In this document: piece by piece, positions 1-6,008 of the stretch
Position numbering within the stretch: the first letter of the stretch is position 1
Layout: each line of letters opens with the position of its first letter
DNA from: Planctomycetota bacterium
GTDB lineage: Bacteria; Planctomycetota; Planctomycetia; Planctomycetales; Planctomycetaceae
Direction: 5' to 3'
Length of the DNA: 8,022 nucleotides
NCBI GenBank assembly: GCA_026692825.1
Contig: JAPLOC010000296.1
Span: 1-8,022, forward strand
Position numbers and translations under genes: made by a program
Notes under the pieces: model-generated
What the model was told of the DNA's origin: nothing
Database searches by the model: none
The model's input: only the letters and a program-made list of their open reading frames with translations

Positions 1-225
1 CTCTCGGCCCACTCGCTGCGTTCGCTGGCCGTGGCACCCACCTTAGCCGCCAAGCGGGCCGTTGACTTTTTTGCCAATTGGACATCGGACCAATGCCTCG
101 GAAAATCCCAGGGGGGTCTGAGGGGATAGAGTTTCCCCAGCTTGGATGCGACAGCTCCGAGTCGTTGCGACTGCGATCCGCAGCCTGAAAATTGTGGAAC
201 GGTCGCCGCCGGGGTCGTGCGACGC
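1..225. other. Intergenic leader, no supported gene
   Basis: No credible coding region is seen. The one open frame, on the minus strand (43-240), has no recognisable domain and no start signal. Small inverted repeats occur (ATTGG at 77-81 with CCAAT at 90-94; GGGGA at 122-126 with TCCCC at 134-138), but none has the form of a terminator. The first bases may be the tail of a neighbouring gene or repeat that cannot be judged from this edge. Confidence 0.5.
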
Positions 226-254
226 TTGACAGTGCGGCAATCACGCTGGAAGAT
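226..254 (+). promoter_or_regulatory. Candidate promoter of the STAS gene
   Basis: A perfect sigma70-type -35 box, TTGACA, sits at 226-231. With a 17-base spacer the -10 position (249-254) reads GAAGAT, only 3 of 6 matches to consensus. The strong -35 and weak -10 lie 50-80 bases before the STAS start at 306, which is the expected place. The weak -10 makes this tentative. Confidence 0.3.
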
Positions 255-262
255 CGGCGTTC

Positions 263-280
263 AAGGGGTTTTCACCCCTT
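263..280 (+). promoter_or_regulatory. Leader hairpin before the STAS gene
   Basis: AAGGGGT (263-269) and ACCCCTT (274-280) form a perfect 7-bp stem around a TTTC loop, ending 25 bases before the STAS start codon. No long T-run follows, so it is not a classical terminator. It may be a 5' leader structure affecting message stability or translation. The structure is visible; the role is inferred. Confidence 0.4.
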
Positions 281-305
281 TCGCACAACCTCCGGACCGA
301 ACAAG

Positions 306-656
306 ATGTCTACCCGCAAGATCGATATCGAAGAAGTGAACGGCGTGACGATTGCCCGTTTCACCGACAAGAAGATCCTCGACGAAAGCAACATTCAGAT
401 CATCGGCAATCAGCTCTTCAGCCTGATTGACGACGATCATCGCCAGAAAGTCGTCCTCGACTTTTCGAATGTCGAGTACCTGTCGAGCGCCGCGCTGGGC
501 AAATTGATCACCCTCGACAAGAAGGTGAAGGCGGCTCAGGGGGAATTGCGGCTGTGCGCGATCCGCAAAGATATTCTTGAAGTCTTCAAGATCACCCGTC
601 TCGACAAACTGTTCAAAATCATGGAAACTCGGGACAAAGCGCTCGACAAGTTTTAG
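306..656 (+). CDS. STAS-domain anti-sigma-factor antagonist (SpoIIAA/RsbV-like)
   Basis: The 116-aa product is a single STAS domain, the usual size for SpoIIAA/RsbV proteins. In the family the unphosphorylated form binds an RsbW/SpoIIAB-type kinase and frees its sigma factor or other partner, and phosphorylation of one serine turns this off. The pattern is clear: a beta strand VVLDFSNVEYL (residues 49-59), then SSAALGKLI (60-68) where SpoIIAA has DSSGLG, then RLCAI (81-85). By alignment the phosphoacceptor is Ser61, and the usual preceding Asp is Ser60. The frame is open upstream to 192, but the ATG at 306 is chosen because it starts exactly at the domain's first strand and the upstream codons look non-coding. 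No good Shine-Dalgarno is seen. The HATPase gene follows 128 bases later on the same strand, so the pair is probably functionally linked, though perhaps not in one tight operon. Confidence 0.9.
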   Translation: MSTRKIDIEEVNGVTIARFTDKKILDESNIQIIGNQLFSLIDDDHRQKVVLDFSNVEYLSSAALGKLITLDKKVKAAQGELRLCAIRKDILEVFKITRLDKLFKIMETRDKALDKF

Positions 657-784
657 TTCCCTTCGAGCCGGCTTTTCCGATGGAGTCCATTTGGAGCGGG
701 TTGTCGCACGTCGCGTAAGCGGCGCGATACGCCCGCTGGTGGTTTCTACGCCCTTCTCAACCTGTTTCGCGCTGCCTGAACATC

Positions 785-1234
785 ATGTCCGCGATCGACG
801 ACCAGCAGGCGAAGTTTGAAGTCACCATTCCCAGCGACACGGTCGCCGGGCAGACGATTCAAGACCAGATCATCCGCAAGCTCGAAGAGCTGGCGTACGG
901 CGATCACGATCTGTTTGGAATACGTCTGGCCCTGGAGGAGGCGCTGGTCAACGCCATCAAGCATGGCAACCGACTTGATCCGCAGAAGTTTGTGCGGATC
1001 GCATGGCAGATTGATTCGAATGGTTGCCGAATCGAAATCGAAGATGAGGGGGAGGGGTTCAATCCGGTCGAAGTTCCCGACCCCACAGCGGACGAAAACC
1101 TGGAGCGTCCCTGCGGTCGCGGCATCCACCTGATGCGGGCGTTCATGAACGCGATCGTCTACAACGAGCGGGGCAATCGAGTGGTTTTGGAAAAGACCCG
1201 GACGATCATGGAGTCGGAGCCGACCTCCGAATAA
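785..1234 (+). CDS. Anti-sigma-factor Ser/Thr kinase (RsbW/SpoIIAB-like HATPase)
   Basis: The 149-aa protein has the GHKL/HATPase fold of anti-sigma-factor kinases. The N box is at residues 47-62 (LALEEALVNAIKHGN, with Glu51/Glu52 and Asn56), the G1 box at 87-94 (DEGEGFNP), and the G2 box at 111-118 (GRGIHLMR). The order and spacing match RsbW/SpoIIAB, and the length is typical. Such proteins are cytoplasmic. They bind a sigma factor or other effector and phosphorylate their STAS antagonist, here most plausibly the product of the gene just upstream. The start at 785 is preferred because it gives a normal short N-terminus before the first strand (KFEVTIPS). No clear ribosome site precedes it. 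No sigma-factor gene is in the window, so the target is unknown. An ordinary two-component histidine kinase is unlikely because no HisKA or sensor domain is present. Confidence 0.9.
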   Translation: MSAIDDQQAKFEVTIPSDTVAGQTIQDQIIRKLEELAYGDHDLFGIRLALEEALVNAIKHGNRLDPQKFVRIAWQIDSNGCRIEIEDEGEGFNPVEVPDPTADENLERPCGRGIHLMRAFMNAIVYNERGNRVVLEKTRTIMESEPTSE

Positions 1235-1250
1235 TTGCATGTGTTTGTAG

Positions 1251-1268
1251 CGTGGAATCTATTCCACG
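1251..1268. repeat. Perfect hairpin after the HATPase gene
   Basis: CGTGGAAT (1251-1258) and ATTCCACG (1261-1268) are perfect inverted copies around CT, starting 17 bases after the HATPase stop codon. No T-run follows, so it is a poor rho-independent terminator by itself. It could protect the 3' end of the message or be a dispersed palindromic repeat. Confidence 0.5.
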
Positions 1269-1373
1269 GACCGCTTTGGGGCTCGGATCACCGGAACTCC
1301 AACGCCCCAGCCAGTTGACACGCGCACGCCCTGTCGCGAGACAATTGCCCGCAAGGCGGCGATTGAATTTTTA

Positions 1374-1390
1374 GACAGGATGAAGAGGAT
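1374..1390 (-). repeat. ATCCTCTTC-type repeat, inverted copy
   Basis: The 17 bases GACAGGATGAAGAGGAT are the exact reverse complement of 1942-1958. On the minus strand this is two 9-base units of the ATCCTSTTC type. Similar ATCCTGTTC strings are, from memory, common dispersed intergenic repeats in several bacterial phyla; that is recall, not a search result. Confidence 0.6.
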
Positions 1391-1505
1391 TGCTGTGGCG
1401 GCCGTAAAGTGCCTGTCCGAATTCAATTTCGTGGTTTGAGAAAAAACAGGGACAAATCTCGGTGAGTGTCGATGTGCGAAGTGGATGCCTTTGGCAGGTC
1501 AAGAT

Positions 1506-1754
1506 AGGTTTTCAAGGCATTGCCAATGCGTTCCATGAATTCCGAGGCGTCCTCCGATGGTCGACTCCTGGAGGAACGCCATCGATTCGCTCCGGGATCT
1601 TGCGGTGTCGGCCGGAACAACTCGGGGAATTCCGTGATCCCCGGCGGGCGGGTTCGGAGTGTGGGAGCTTGTTCCAGCCGTTCCTTCATCCTCCCTCGAC
1701 GTGCGGAGAACGGCCTTGAACTCATGGAACGCATTGGCCATTCCTTAAAAACCT
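1506..1754. repeat. 249-bp imperfect palindrome (MITE-like or relic inverted duplication)
   Basis: The left arm 1506-1556 and the reverse complement of the right arm 1704-1754 match at about 42 of 51 positions, including an unbroken 17-base run (GCCAATGCGTTCCATGA in the arm). The inner part shows further complementarity: GGCCGGAACAA (1612-1622) against a GGAACAA-containing segment at 1669-1680, and CGGGG facing CCCCG near 1622-1643. As RNA or a cruciform it would fold into one long hairpin. Both arms, read inward from the ends, translate to ANAFHEF followed by R/K, G/A, VLR. No transposase is nearby and no target-site duplication was identified. Confidence 0.6.
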
Positions 1755-1788
1755 AGCTCCACCCGCCGCTGGCCCACACTACGCACTT

Positions 1789-1805
1789 CGGCACTCGCAG
1801 TGCCG
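1789..1805. repeat. GCACT-CGC-AGTGC hairpin, copy 1
   Basis: CGGCACT (1789-1795) and AGTGCCG (1799-1805) form a 7-bp stem with a CGC loop. The 13-base core is identical to the one at 1981-1993, so this is a repeated palindromic unit of REP type, not a chance hairpin. No T-run follows it. Confidence 0.55.
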
Positions 1806-1923
1806 ACCGTCCGCGAAATAAGCAACAAAAACGGTTTGGATTTTGGACAGGTTCTAATCGTGTGAATCGGGGGTTCTTCAATTTCAGCCACTGATCCAGA
1901 GAGCAGGAATGGCGAGCGACTCC

Positions 1924-1959
1924 ATCCTGTTCATCCCTTTCATCCTCTTCATCCTGTCA
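1924..1959 (+). repeat. Four tandem 9-base ATCCTSTTC units
   Basis: Four 9-base units lie in a row: ATCCTGTTC (1924), ATCCCTTTC (1933), ATCCTCTTC (1942) and ATCCTGTCA (1951). The last two, apart from the final base, form the inverted partner of 1374-1390. The regular 9-base period without a start or stop context suggests a dispersed non-coding repeat. Confidence 0.6.
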
Positions 1960-1979
1960 AATTCTTTCCGTCCGTCATA

Positions 1980-1994
1980 CGCACTCGCAGTGCG
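1980..1994. repeat. GCACT-CGC-AGTGC hairpin, copy 2
   Basis: CGCACT (1980-1985), loop CGC, AGTGCG (1989-1994). It is the second copy of the hairpin at 1789-1805. It lies about 65 bases past the kinase stop codon, so it could lie in the 3' end of the kinase message, which runs on the minus strand. No T-run is seen on that side. Confidence 0.5.
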
Positions 1995-2059
1995 ACATCC
2001 GCGATAGCCCTGTTGTAGTCTGTTGACGGCGATCTACTCTCCGTGATCGCCAGCGCACA

Positions 2060-4282
2060 TTACGTCTGTGTCTTTGTCCCGTCCCGCGTGATTTGTTCTC
2101 GATTCTCGACGCTGGGCGTGTTCGGCACCAGAATGGTCGCTCCGTGTTCTTGCGTTGACGTCTCGGGTTGGGTCTCGACACTCTTCGACTGCGCTTCGTA
2201 CGCCGTCCACCATTCCAGCGCTGCCTCAAAAGTCCAGGAATCGACATCAGCACAGGCCGCGAGTTTGCGTTCGAGATCGCGGGCCGTCTGGGGCCGGTCG
2301 GCGGGCGATTTCGCGAGGCACGCCATGATCACGTCTTCGAGGTCGGCGGGGACGTGGCGTCCCAGTCGCGTCGATGGCGCGTCGGGGGTCACTGAAGACT
2401 GCAACCGCAGCAAGTCGAAGAGACTGTCACTCAGGAACATCGCGGTTCCCGTCAACAGGAAGTACCCCACGCCTCCCACCGCGTACAAATCCACACGTTG
2501 ATCGACCAGATCCCCCTTTTCGATCGACTCGGGGGCCATATACATCGGCGTCCCGGTGATCGCGTTCGCATGGGTGAGATTCACCTGCGCTCCGGTGGTA
2601 TCTTTCACCAATCCAAAGTCGACGACTTTGACCACGTCGAACATTCCACCGCGATGATTGATCAGCACATTGGCCGGCTTGATGTCGCGATGGATCAGCC
2701 CCAGATCGTGCGCCTCGGCGAGCGATCCGCAAATCTGGCGAAGAATGGAGATGACTCGGCCGGGAGGCTGTGGCCCGAAACGCACAACCAGATCGTGCAG
2801 CGTCAGGCCGTCGAGAAACTCCATCGCATAGTAGAACACTCCTTCGGGAGTTCGGCCGAAGTCGTAGATCGCGATCGTATTCGGATGGTTCAATTGACTG
2901 GTCAATTGGACTTCGCGCTCAAATCGTTTGAGCGTCGTCTCATTGGTTCGCTCCACATTGAGCAACTTAACCGCAGTGGGACGACGAAGCATCGCGTGAT
3001 GCGCGCGATAAACCGTCCCCATCCCTCCGGAGCCAATTTCCTTCTGATCCAGTGTGTATTGGCCCAATTGTCTGGCGGCGAGCACCGCCTGTTGCGCGGT
3101 GCGCTGCCATCGCGCGAGCAGCCACGTCACGAAGACGATCGCGACGAACGAGAGTCCCAGCAGCGCGAGCAATCCCCAGAACATCCGGCGAACCACGGTC
3201 ACCGCACGAAACGCCTCGTCGTACGTCACTTCGGTGTTCACGCCAAAACCGTATTCGTCGATCCACGTCCAAGCCCCCACGGACGGTTCACCAAGGTAGT
3301 CGCGATATCCGTCGACGTTGCTCCCCGAGACTTTGGATTGAATCGCTGAAGCGACTGGCAGAGTCAACGGGAGTTCATCCCGGTCCTGCGTGGGACGCTG
3401 TCCCTTGCTGAGGTCGACTCCGGGATTCTTGAGTTTGAGCATCAGAATCGAGCGGAAACCAGCCTGATCCGGAATCAGACCCGTCGCCTTGAGTTTCTTT
3501 TCGAAGCGACTTTCCGAAAGCAGAAGTCCATCCTGGTCAAACGCGTACGTTTCCCCGGTCGCCCCCATTTGCCCCACCTGAAGCAGCCGGGTGAAATCCA
3601 GCTCCGGCCGGATTCGCAAGGCCAACACTCCGACAATCACACCGTTGTCATGCACCGGGGCGGCGGCGTACATGGTTGGTACTCCGGCGCGCGGAACATC
3701 GAATTGATCGGGAAGCCTGGCCAGCGATGGAAATGGCCGGGACACCGTGGGGTGCCCACTGAACGCCGGGTCCAGAAACACCCCGTGGTCCGCCGGGGCG
3801 ACTTTCCCCACCAGTTCCTCATGCGTGGACGCGACGATTTTCCAGTCGCGGTTGAGCAGCGCGAAACCCTGGAATTTCTCGTCGGACAACCACGGTTCGA
3901 GGCTCGCAACCAGTTGTGCATGCGCGCCCGACTCGAACAGCTCATGTGGTTTCGCGGTCGCCGACATGTCGATCAGATTCACCGCCCAACTGCTGACGCG
4001 ACGTGACTCGGCGGCTTGAACCACATTGCGTTCCTGCGATTTCAGCCAGATCTTGAGCGCTTCGACGTCCGTATCACGAATGGTCGACAACTGCTCCGCG
4101 ACCGACTTCATCAACTCGGCTTCAACCCCCGTCCGGATCGACCAACCAACCAGCGAAAGGACGGCGGCGACCACGAGCGGAAAAATCCACCAGTTGCGCC
4201 GCGAGGACAACCCTGAAGCGGAAAACGTCCGTTTCAGGCGTTCGAGCCCCCCTGGACCTGGAGAATCGGATTTGGATGCCAT
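2060..4282 (-). CDS. Transmembrane Cache-domain Ser/Thr protein kinase
   Basis: The 740-aa product is a receptor-type Hanks kinase. A short basic cytoplasmic tail is followed by TM1 (about 31-48), an extracytoplasmic sensor (about 49-366), TM2 (about 368-391) and a cytoplasmic kinase domain (about 409-676). The sensor resembles a double Cache domain: MYAAAPVHDNGVIVGVLAL (204-222) and GATGETYAFDQDGLLLSESRF (240-260). The kinase has all key residues: glycine loop GSGGMGTVY (417-425), Lys439 (AVK), Glu457, HRDIKPAN (531-538), DFG (555-557) and APE (583-585), so it should be active. Its Cache ligand is unknown. The frame stays open into the tRNA gene to 4489, but that start would overlap the tRNA. 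ATG 4282 is chosen because it directly precedes the tail and TM1; a start at 4384 is less likely. There is no clear ribosome site. The acidic, Thr/Gln-rich C-terminal tail (about 692-740) may be disordered. A link to the STAS pair is possible but unproven. Confidence 0.92.
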   Translation of the reverse strand: MASKSDSPGPGGLERLKRTFSASGLSSRRNWWIFPLVVAAVLSLVGWSIRTGVEAELMKSVAEQLSTIRDTDVEALKIWLKSQERNVVQAAESRRVSSWAVNLIDMSATAKPHELFESGAHAQLVASLEPWLSDEKFQGFALLNRDWKIVASTHEELVGKVAPADHGVFLDPAFSGHPTVSRPFPSLARLPDQFDVPRAGVPTMYAAAPVHDNGVIVGVLALRIRPELDFTRLLQVGQMGATGETYAFDQDGLLLSESRFEKKLKATGLIPDQAGFRSILMLKLKNPGVDLSKGQRPTQDRDELPLTLPVASAIQSKVSGSNVDGYRDYLGEPSVGAWTWIDEYGFGVNTEVTYDEAFRAVTVVRRMFWGLLALLGLSFVAIVFVTWLLARWQRTAQQAVLAARQLGQYTLDQKEIGSGGMGTVYRAHHAMLRRPTAVKLLNVERTNETTLKRFEREVQLTSQLNHPNTIAIYDFGRTPEGVFYYAMEFLDGLTLHDLVVRFGPQPPGRVISILRQICGSLAEAHDLGLIHRDIKPANVLINHRGGMFDVVKVVDFGLVKDTTGAQVNLTHANAITGTPMYMAPESIEKGDLVDQRVDLYAVGGVGYFLLTGTAMFLSDSLFDLLRLQSSVTPDAPSTRLGRHVPADLEDVIMACLAKSPADRPQTARDLERKLAACADVDSWTFEAALEWWTAYEAQSKSVETQPETSTQEHGATILVPNTPSVENREQITRDGTKTQT

Positions 4283-4438
4283 GGGATGTGTCGACGAATC
4301 CGTGACTGCGAATGCCTGCGAACAACAGCACCAGTGTAGCAACATCCGTACCGCTTCGCGTCTCAATCCACATCCTGGCCGCATGTCACCGGGACGAATC
4401 GCCTGCGACTGCTCACTTTCAACGACTTTCCGACGCAC

Positions 4439-4467
4439 TTGCCAGCCCCACCAAAAACCGGTACAAT
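4439..4467 (+). promoter_or_regulatory. Promoter of the tRNA-Thr gene
   Basis: TTGCCA at 4439-4444 (5 of 6 to the -35 consensus) and TACAAT at 4462-4467 (5 of 6 to the -10) are separated by exactly 17 bases. The predicted transcript start, near 4474, is about 8 bases before the tRNA, giving a short 5' leader for RNase P. It lies in the region upstream of the kinase start, which runs on the other strand. Confidence 0.8.
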
Positions 4468-4481
4468 CCGTCCCCTTCCAG

Positions 4482-4554
4482 GCCGCCATAGCTCAGTTGG
4501 TAGAGCGACGCTTTCGTAAAGCGTAGGTCCCGCGTTCGAGTCGCGGTGGCGGCT
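4482..4554 (+). tRNA. tRNA-Thr (anticodon CGU)
   Basis: A complete 73-nt cloverleaf is visible. The acceptor stem is GCCGCCA (4482-4488) with TGGCGGC (4547-4553), the D stem GCTC/GAGC with loop AGTTGGTA, the anticodon stem ACGCT/AGCGT with loop TTCGTAA (anticodon CGT at 4515-4517, reading ACG), a 5-base variable loop, and the T stem CCGCG/CGCGG with loop TTCGAGT. All stems pair perfectly. CCA is not encoded, and the discriminator base is T. The 3' end abuts an integrase gene, marking this tRNA as the integration target. A short T-run (4554-4557) follows. The tRNA is intact, so the element appears to have restored the 3' end on insertion. Confidence 0.97.
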
Positions 4555-4557
4555 TTT
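4530..4557. other. Predicted attachment site (attL/attR) at tRNA 3' end
   Basis: Tyrosine integrases of islands commonly recombine within the 3' half of a tRNA gene. Here the T arm and acceptor 3' strand are followed after 4 bases by the stop codon of an integrase reading toward the tRNA. The exact core cannot be set because the second copy is not in this window: I looked for the T-arm/acceptor string elsewhere and did not find it. The limits given are the T stem to the end of the T-run. Confidence 0.6.
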
Positions 4558-4558
4558 C

Positions 4559-5752
4559 CTAAGTTGGTTCCTGGAAGTCCGTTACGTGGTTGGCGGATTT
4601 CGGGTCTGGGGTCTCGGAGGCCCCAGTGTTACCAAAAGTGTTACCAACCGCGCGCCACATTTCCTCCGCCGCCGTTTCCGCGTCTCGGCCGACGTAGAAC
4701 TGCATCGTGGTTTGGATGCTCTCATGACGCATCAACAGCATCAGGATTGCGGGCAGAACGCGCAGGCTCCAGCGGAATCCAAACGCTCTTCGCAGGTCAT
4801 GGGCGGACGCCCATTTGATCTTCGGTTCCCCCTTTCGCCTTTTGATCTCGGCAACCTTCACGCCGGCCCGCTCGCCGATCTGCGCAATTGTCTTGCTAGC
4901 GGTATCCATGGAGGGCCGGCGGCCTCTCGCGTTGTTCAGATTGAAAACGAATCCTCTTCGATCCTGGGGGAATACTGCGTCCAGAAACTGGGCGAACTCT
5001 GCGGCGATTGGGAACACGCGAAACTTGCGGGTCTTGTCGGTTGCCGCTTGGATCCGAAACATCGGCCGCTTTCCGTCCAAATCGACCGTGATCTCGGAAT
5101 TGTCGGTCCAGTGCAAGGCGAGTGCCTCGGCGAGACGCAGACCGGAGAGCCACAGCCCTTCCAGAAACCGTTGCCAGTCGGGCGCGGACTGCGGACCGAC
5201 GACGTGAACGGTCGCCGCCAGCATGCGTTCGAACTCTTCGCGCGTCGGCGGGCGTCCCTTCATTCCTCCCACCGTGCGGGCTGGGATCGAGATCGTAGGG
5301 ACTCGCGCCAGTATTCCGCGGCGGTGGCACCAGCGGAGAAACCGCCGAAGTACCGACAGGTGAGATTTTACCGTGAACTCCGATCGCTCATGCGAGCGGA
5401 GGTCTCGGCACATGGCGGCCGCTTCGTTCTCGCCGACGGCGGCGAGTCGGTGGGGGTTGATCACCCGTTCGACCAGGCGAAACGTATCGCTCAACTTGTC
5501 GCGGGTTTTGGGGGCCAGGCGGGGGAACTCTTCGAGTTCGTACAGCCGGCGGGCTTCCGCCCAGGTCATGTTCTGGACGTCCCCGCGTTCGCCTCGAGTC
5601 AAATCCTCCTCCAGGCGGGCGGCGAATCTGTCCGCCTCGCGTTTGTTTCCGGTCTTGGTCGACCGGGTGCGCTTTTGGCCAGTCACTGGGTCAATCCAGC
5701 GGCATTCCCAGTGGTTGCGGCCAGCTCGGAGAATCAATCGTACGGCGATCAT
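4559..5752 (-). CDS. Tyrosine recombinase / site-specific integrase
   Basis: The 397-aa protein is a complete phage/island-type tyrosine recombinase. An N-terminal arm-binding-like region (about 1-57, ending in a basic stretch with TKTGNKREAD at 33-41) is followed by a SAM-like core-binding domain (about 62-152) and a catalytic domain (about 168-370). The catalytic set is present in order: Arg206 (SGLRLAEAL), Lys240 (TDKTRKFR), His318-x-x-Arg321 (HDLRR), His343 (MRHES) and nucleophile Tyr353 (QFYV). It should catalyse integration and, with a directionality factor, excision at the tRNA-Thr gene. The start at 5752 overlaps the stop of the small upstream gene by ATGA, supporting translational coupling. 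The last 27 residues include GNTFGNT, made by a 12-base DNA repeat. The product is likely functional. A long open frame on the opposite strand is an antisense shadow. Confidence 0.95.
   Translation of the reverse strand: MIAVRLILRAGRNHWECRWIDPVTGQKRTRSTKTGNKREADRFAARLEEDLTRGERGDVQNMTWAEARRLYELEEFPRLAPKTRDKLSDTFRLVERVINPHRLAAVGENEAAAMCRDLRSHERSEFTVKSHLSVLRRFLRWCHRRGILARVPTISIPARTVGGMKGRPPTREEFERMLAATVHVVGPQSAPDWQRFLEGLWLSGLRLAEALALHWTDNSEITVDLDGKRPMFRIQAATDKTRKFRVFPIAAEFAQFLDAVFPQDRRGFVFNLNNARGRRPSMDTASKTIAQIGERAGVKVAEIKRRKGEPKIKWASAHDLRRAFGFRWSLRVLPAILMLLMRHESIQTTMQFYVGRDAETAAEEMWRAVGNTFGNTGASETPDPKSANHVTDFQEPT
4625..4647. repeat. 12-base-period direct repeat in the integrase 3' end
   Basis: AGTGTTACCAA occurs at 4625-4635 and again, exactly, at 4637-4647. 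In the integrase it encodes the doubled GNT of GNTFGNT (residues 371-377). It lies about 70-90 bases inside the element from the tRNA end, where arm-type integrase binding sites are often found. Either protein or DNA function could explain it. Confidence 0.6.
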
Positions 5753-5928
5753 TGGGGCAGGGACTCCGGTTCACCAGTCAATCGGAAAATCACCGCGAGA
5801 ACGTCGCCGCCCCACACAAGGGCGAACTTCGTTCCCGGGTTGCGCACTCTTAGGCCGGCTTTGAGCCATTGCTCGACGGCCGCCTGTTTCAGTCCAAGGG
5901 ACGCCTTCAGGTCATCCCATAAGTACAT
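5749..5928 (-). CDS. Small helix-turn-helix protein, probable excisionase
   Basis: The 59-aa product fits the MerR-like winged-helix pattern of excisionase/HTH_17 proteins: LWDDLKASLGLKQAAVEQWLKAGL (residues 3-26), then a wing-like stretch with VRNPGTKFALVWGGDVLAVI (27-46). Such proteins bind and bend DNA near attachment sites and steer the integrase to excision. Its stop overlaps the integrase start by ATGA, so the two are probably made from one message. The frame extends to an ATG at 6015, giving 88 aa, but the 5928 start is preferred: an AAGG sits 9 bases before it and the domain begins immediately, while the extra 29 residues look disordered. The function is assigned from fold and position only; a transcriptional repressor of the integrase is the main alternative. 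Confidence 0.7.
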   Translation of the reverse strand: MYLWDDLKASLGLKQAAVEQWLKAGLRVRNPGTKFALVWGGDVLAVIFRLTGEPESLPQ

Positions 5929-5974
5929 TTCGTTAGGCCTTACGAGCGCTGGGGCGGAATGGCCGAATTCGGGC

Positions 5975-6002
5975 TTGCCAGAGCGCGCAGAATCCCTAGA
6001 AT
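5975..6002 (+). promoter_or_regulatory. Divergent promoter next to the excisionase gene
   Basis: TTGCCA (5975-5980) and TAGAAT (5997-6002) each match the sigma70 consensus at 5 of 6 positions and are 16 bases apart. The direction is away from the excisionase/integrase genes. The predicted start is near 6009, and a terminator lies 55-90 bases downstream. Confidence 0.45.
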
Positions 6003-6008
6003 CGTTCC

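Larger units (their letters stand above)
1269..2059. other. Long gene-free repeat region
   Basis: No credible gene is seen over roughly 800 bases. Short frames overlapping 1423-1756 on both strands come from the palindrome at 1506-1754. The stretch holds a mostly paired segment at 1342-1365, inverted copies of a GACAGGATGAAGAGGAT motif (1374-1390 and 1942-1958), CCTGTCC (1412-1418) facing GGACAGG (1845-1851), the large palindrome, and two identical-core hairpins (1789-1805 and 1980-1994). It reads as an accumulation site for dispersed repeats between converging transcription units. Confidence 0.55.

Noticed and set aside
1315..1343. TTGACA at 1315-1320 as a promoter
   Set aside because: No -10-like hexamer at 16-18 bases downstream and no gene follows.
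1423..1756. Several short ORFs on both strands
   Set aside because: They arise from the palindrome, which gives matching translations in both directions. There are no ribosome sites. They are discussed as a repeat, not called as genes.
4283..4489. N-terminal extension of the kinase into the tRNA gene
   Set aside because: It would overlap the tRNA and its promoter, and its Cys/Trp-rich residues do not resemble a kinase N-terminus. The ATG at 4282 directly precedes the basic tail and TM1.
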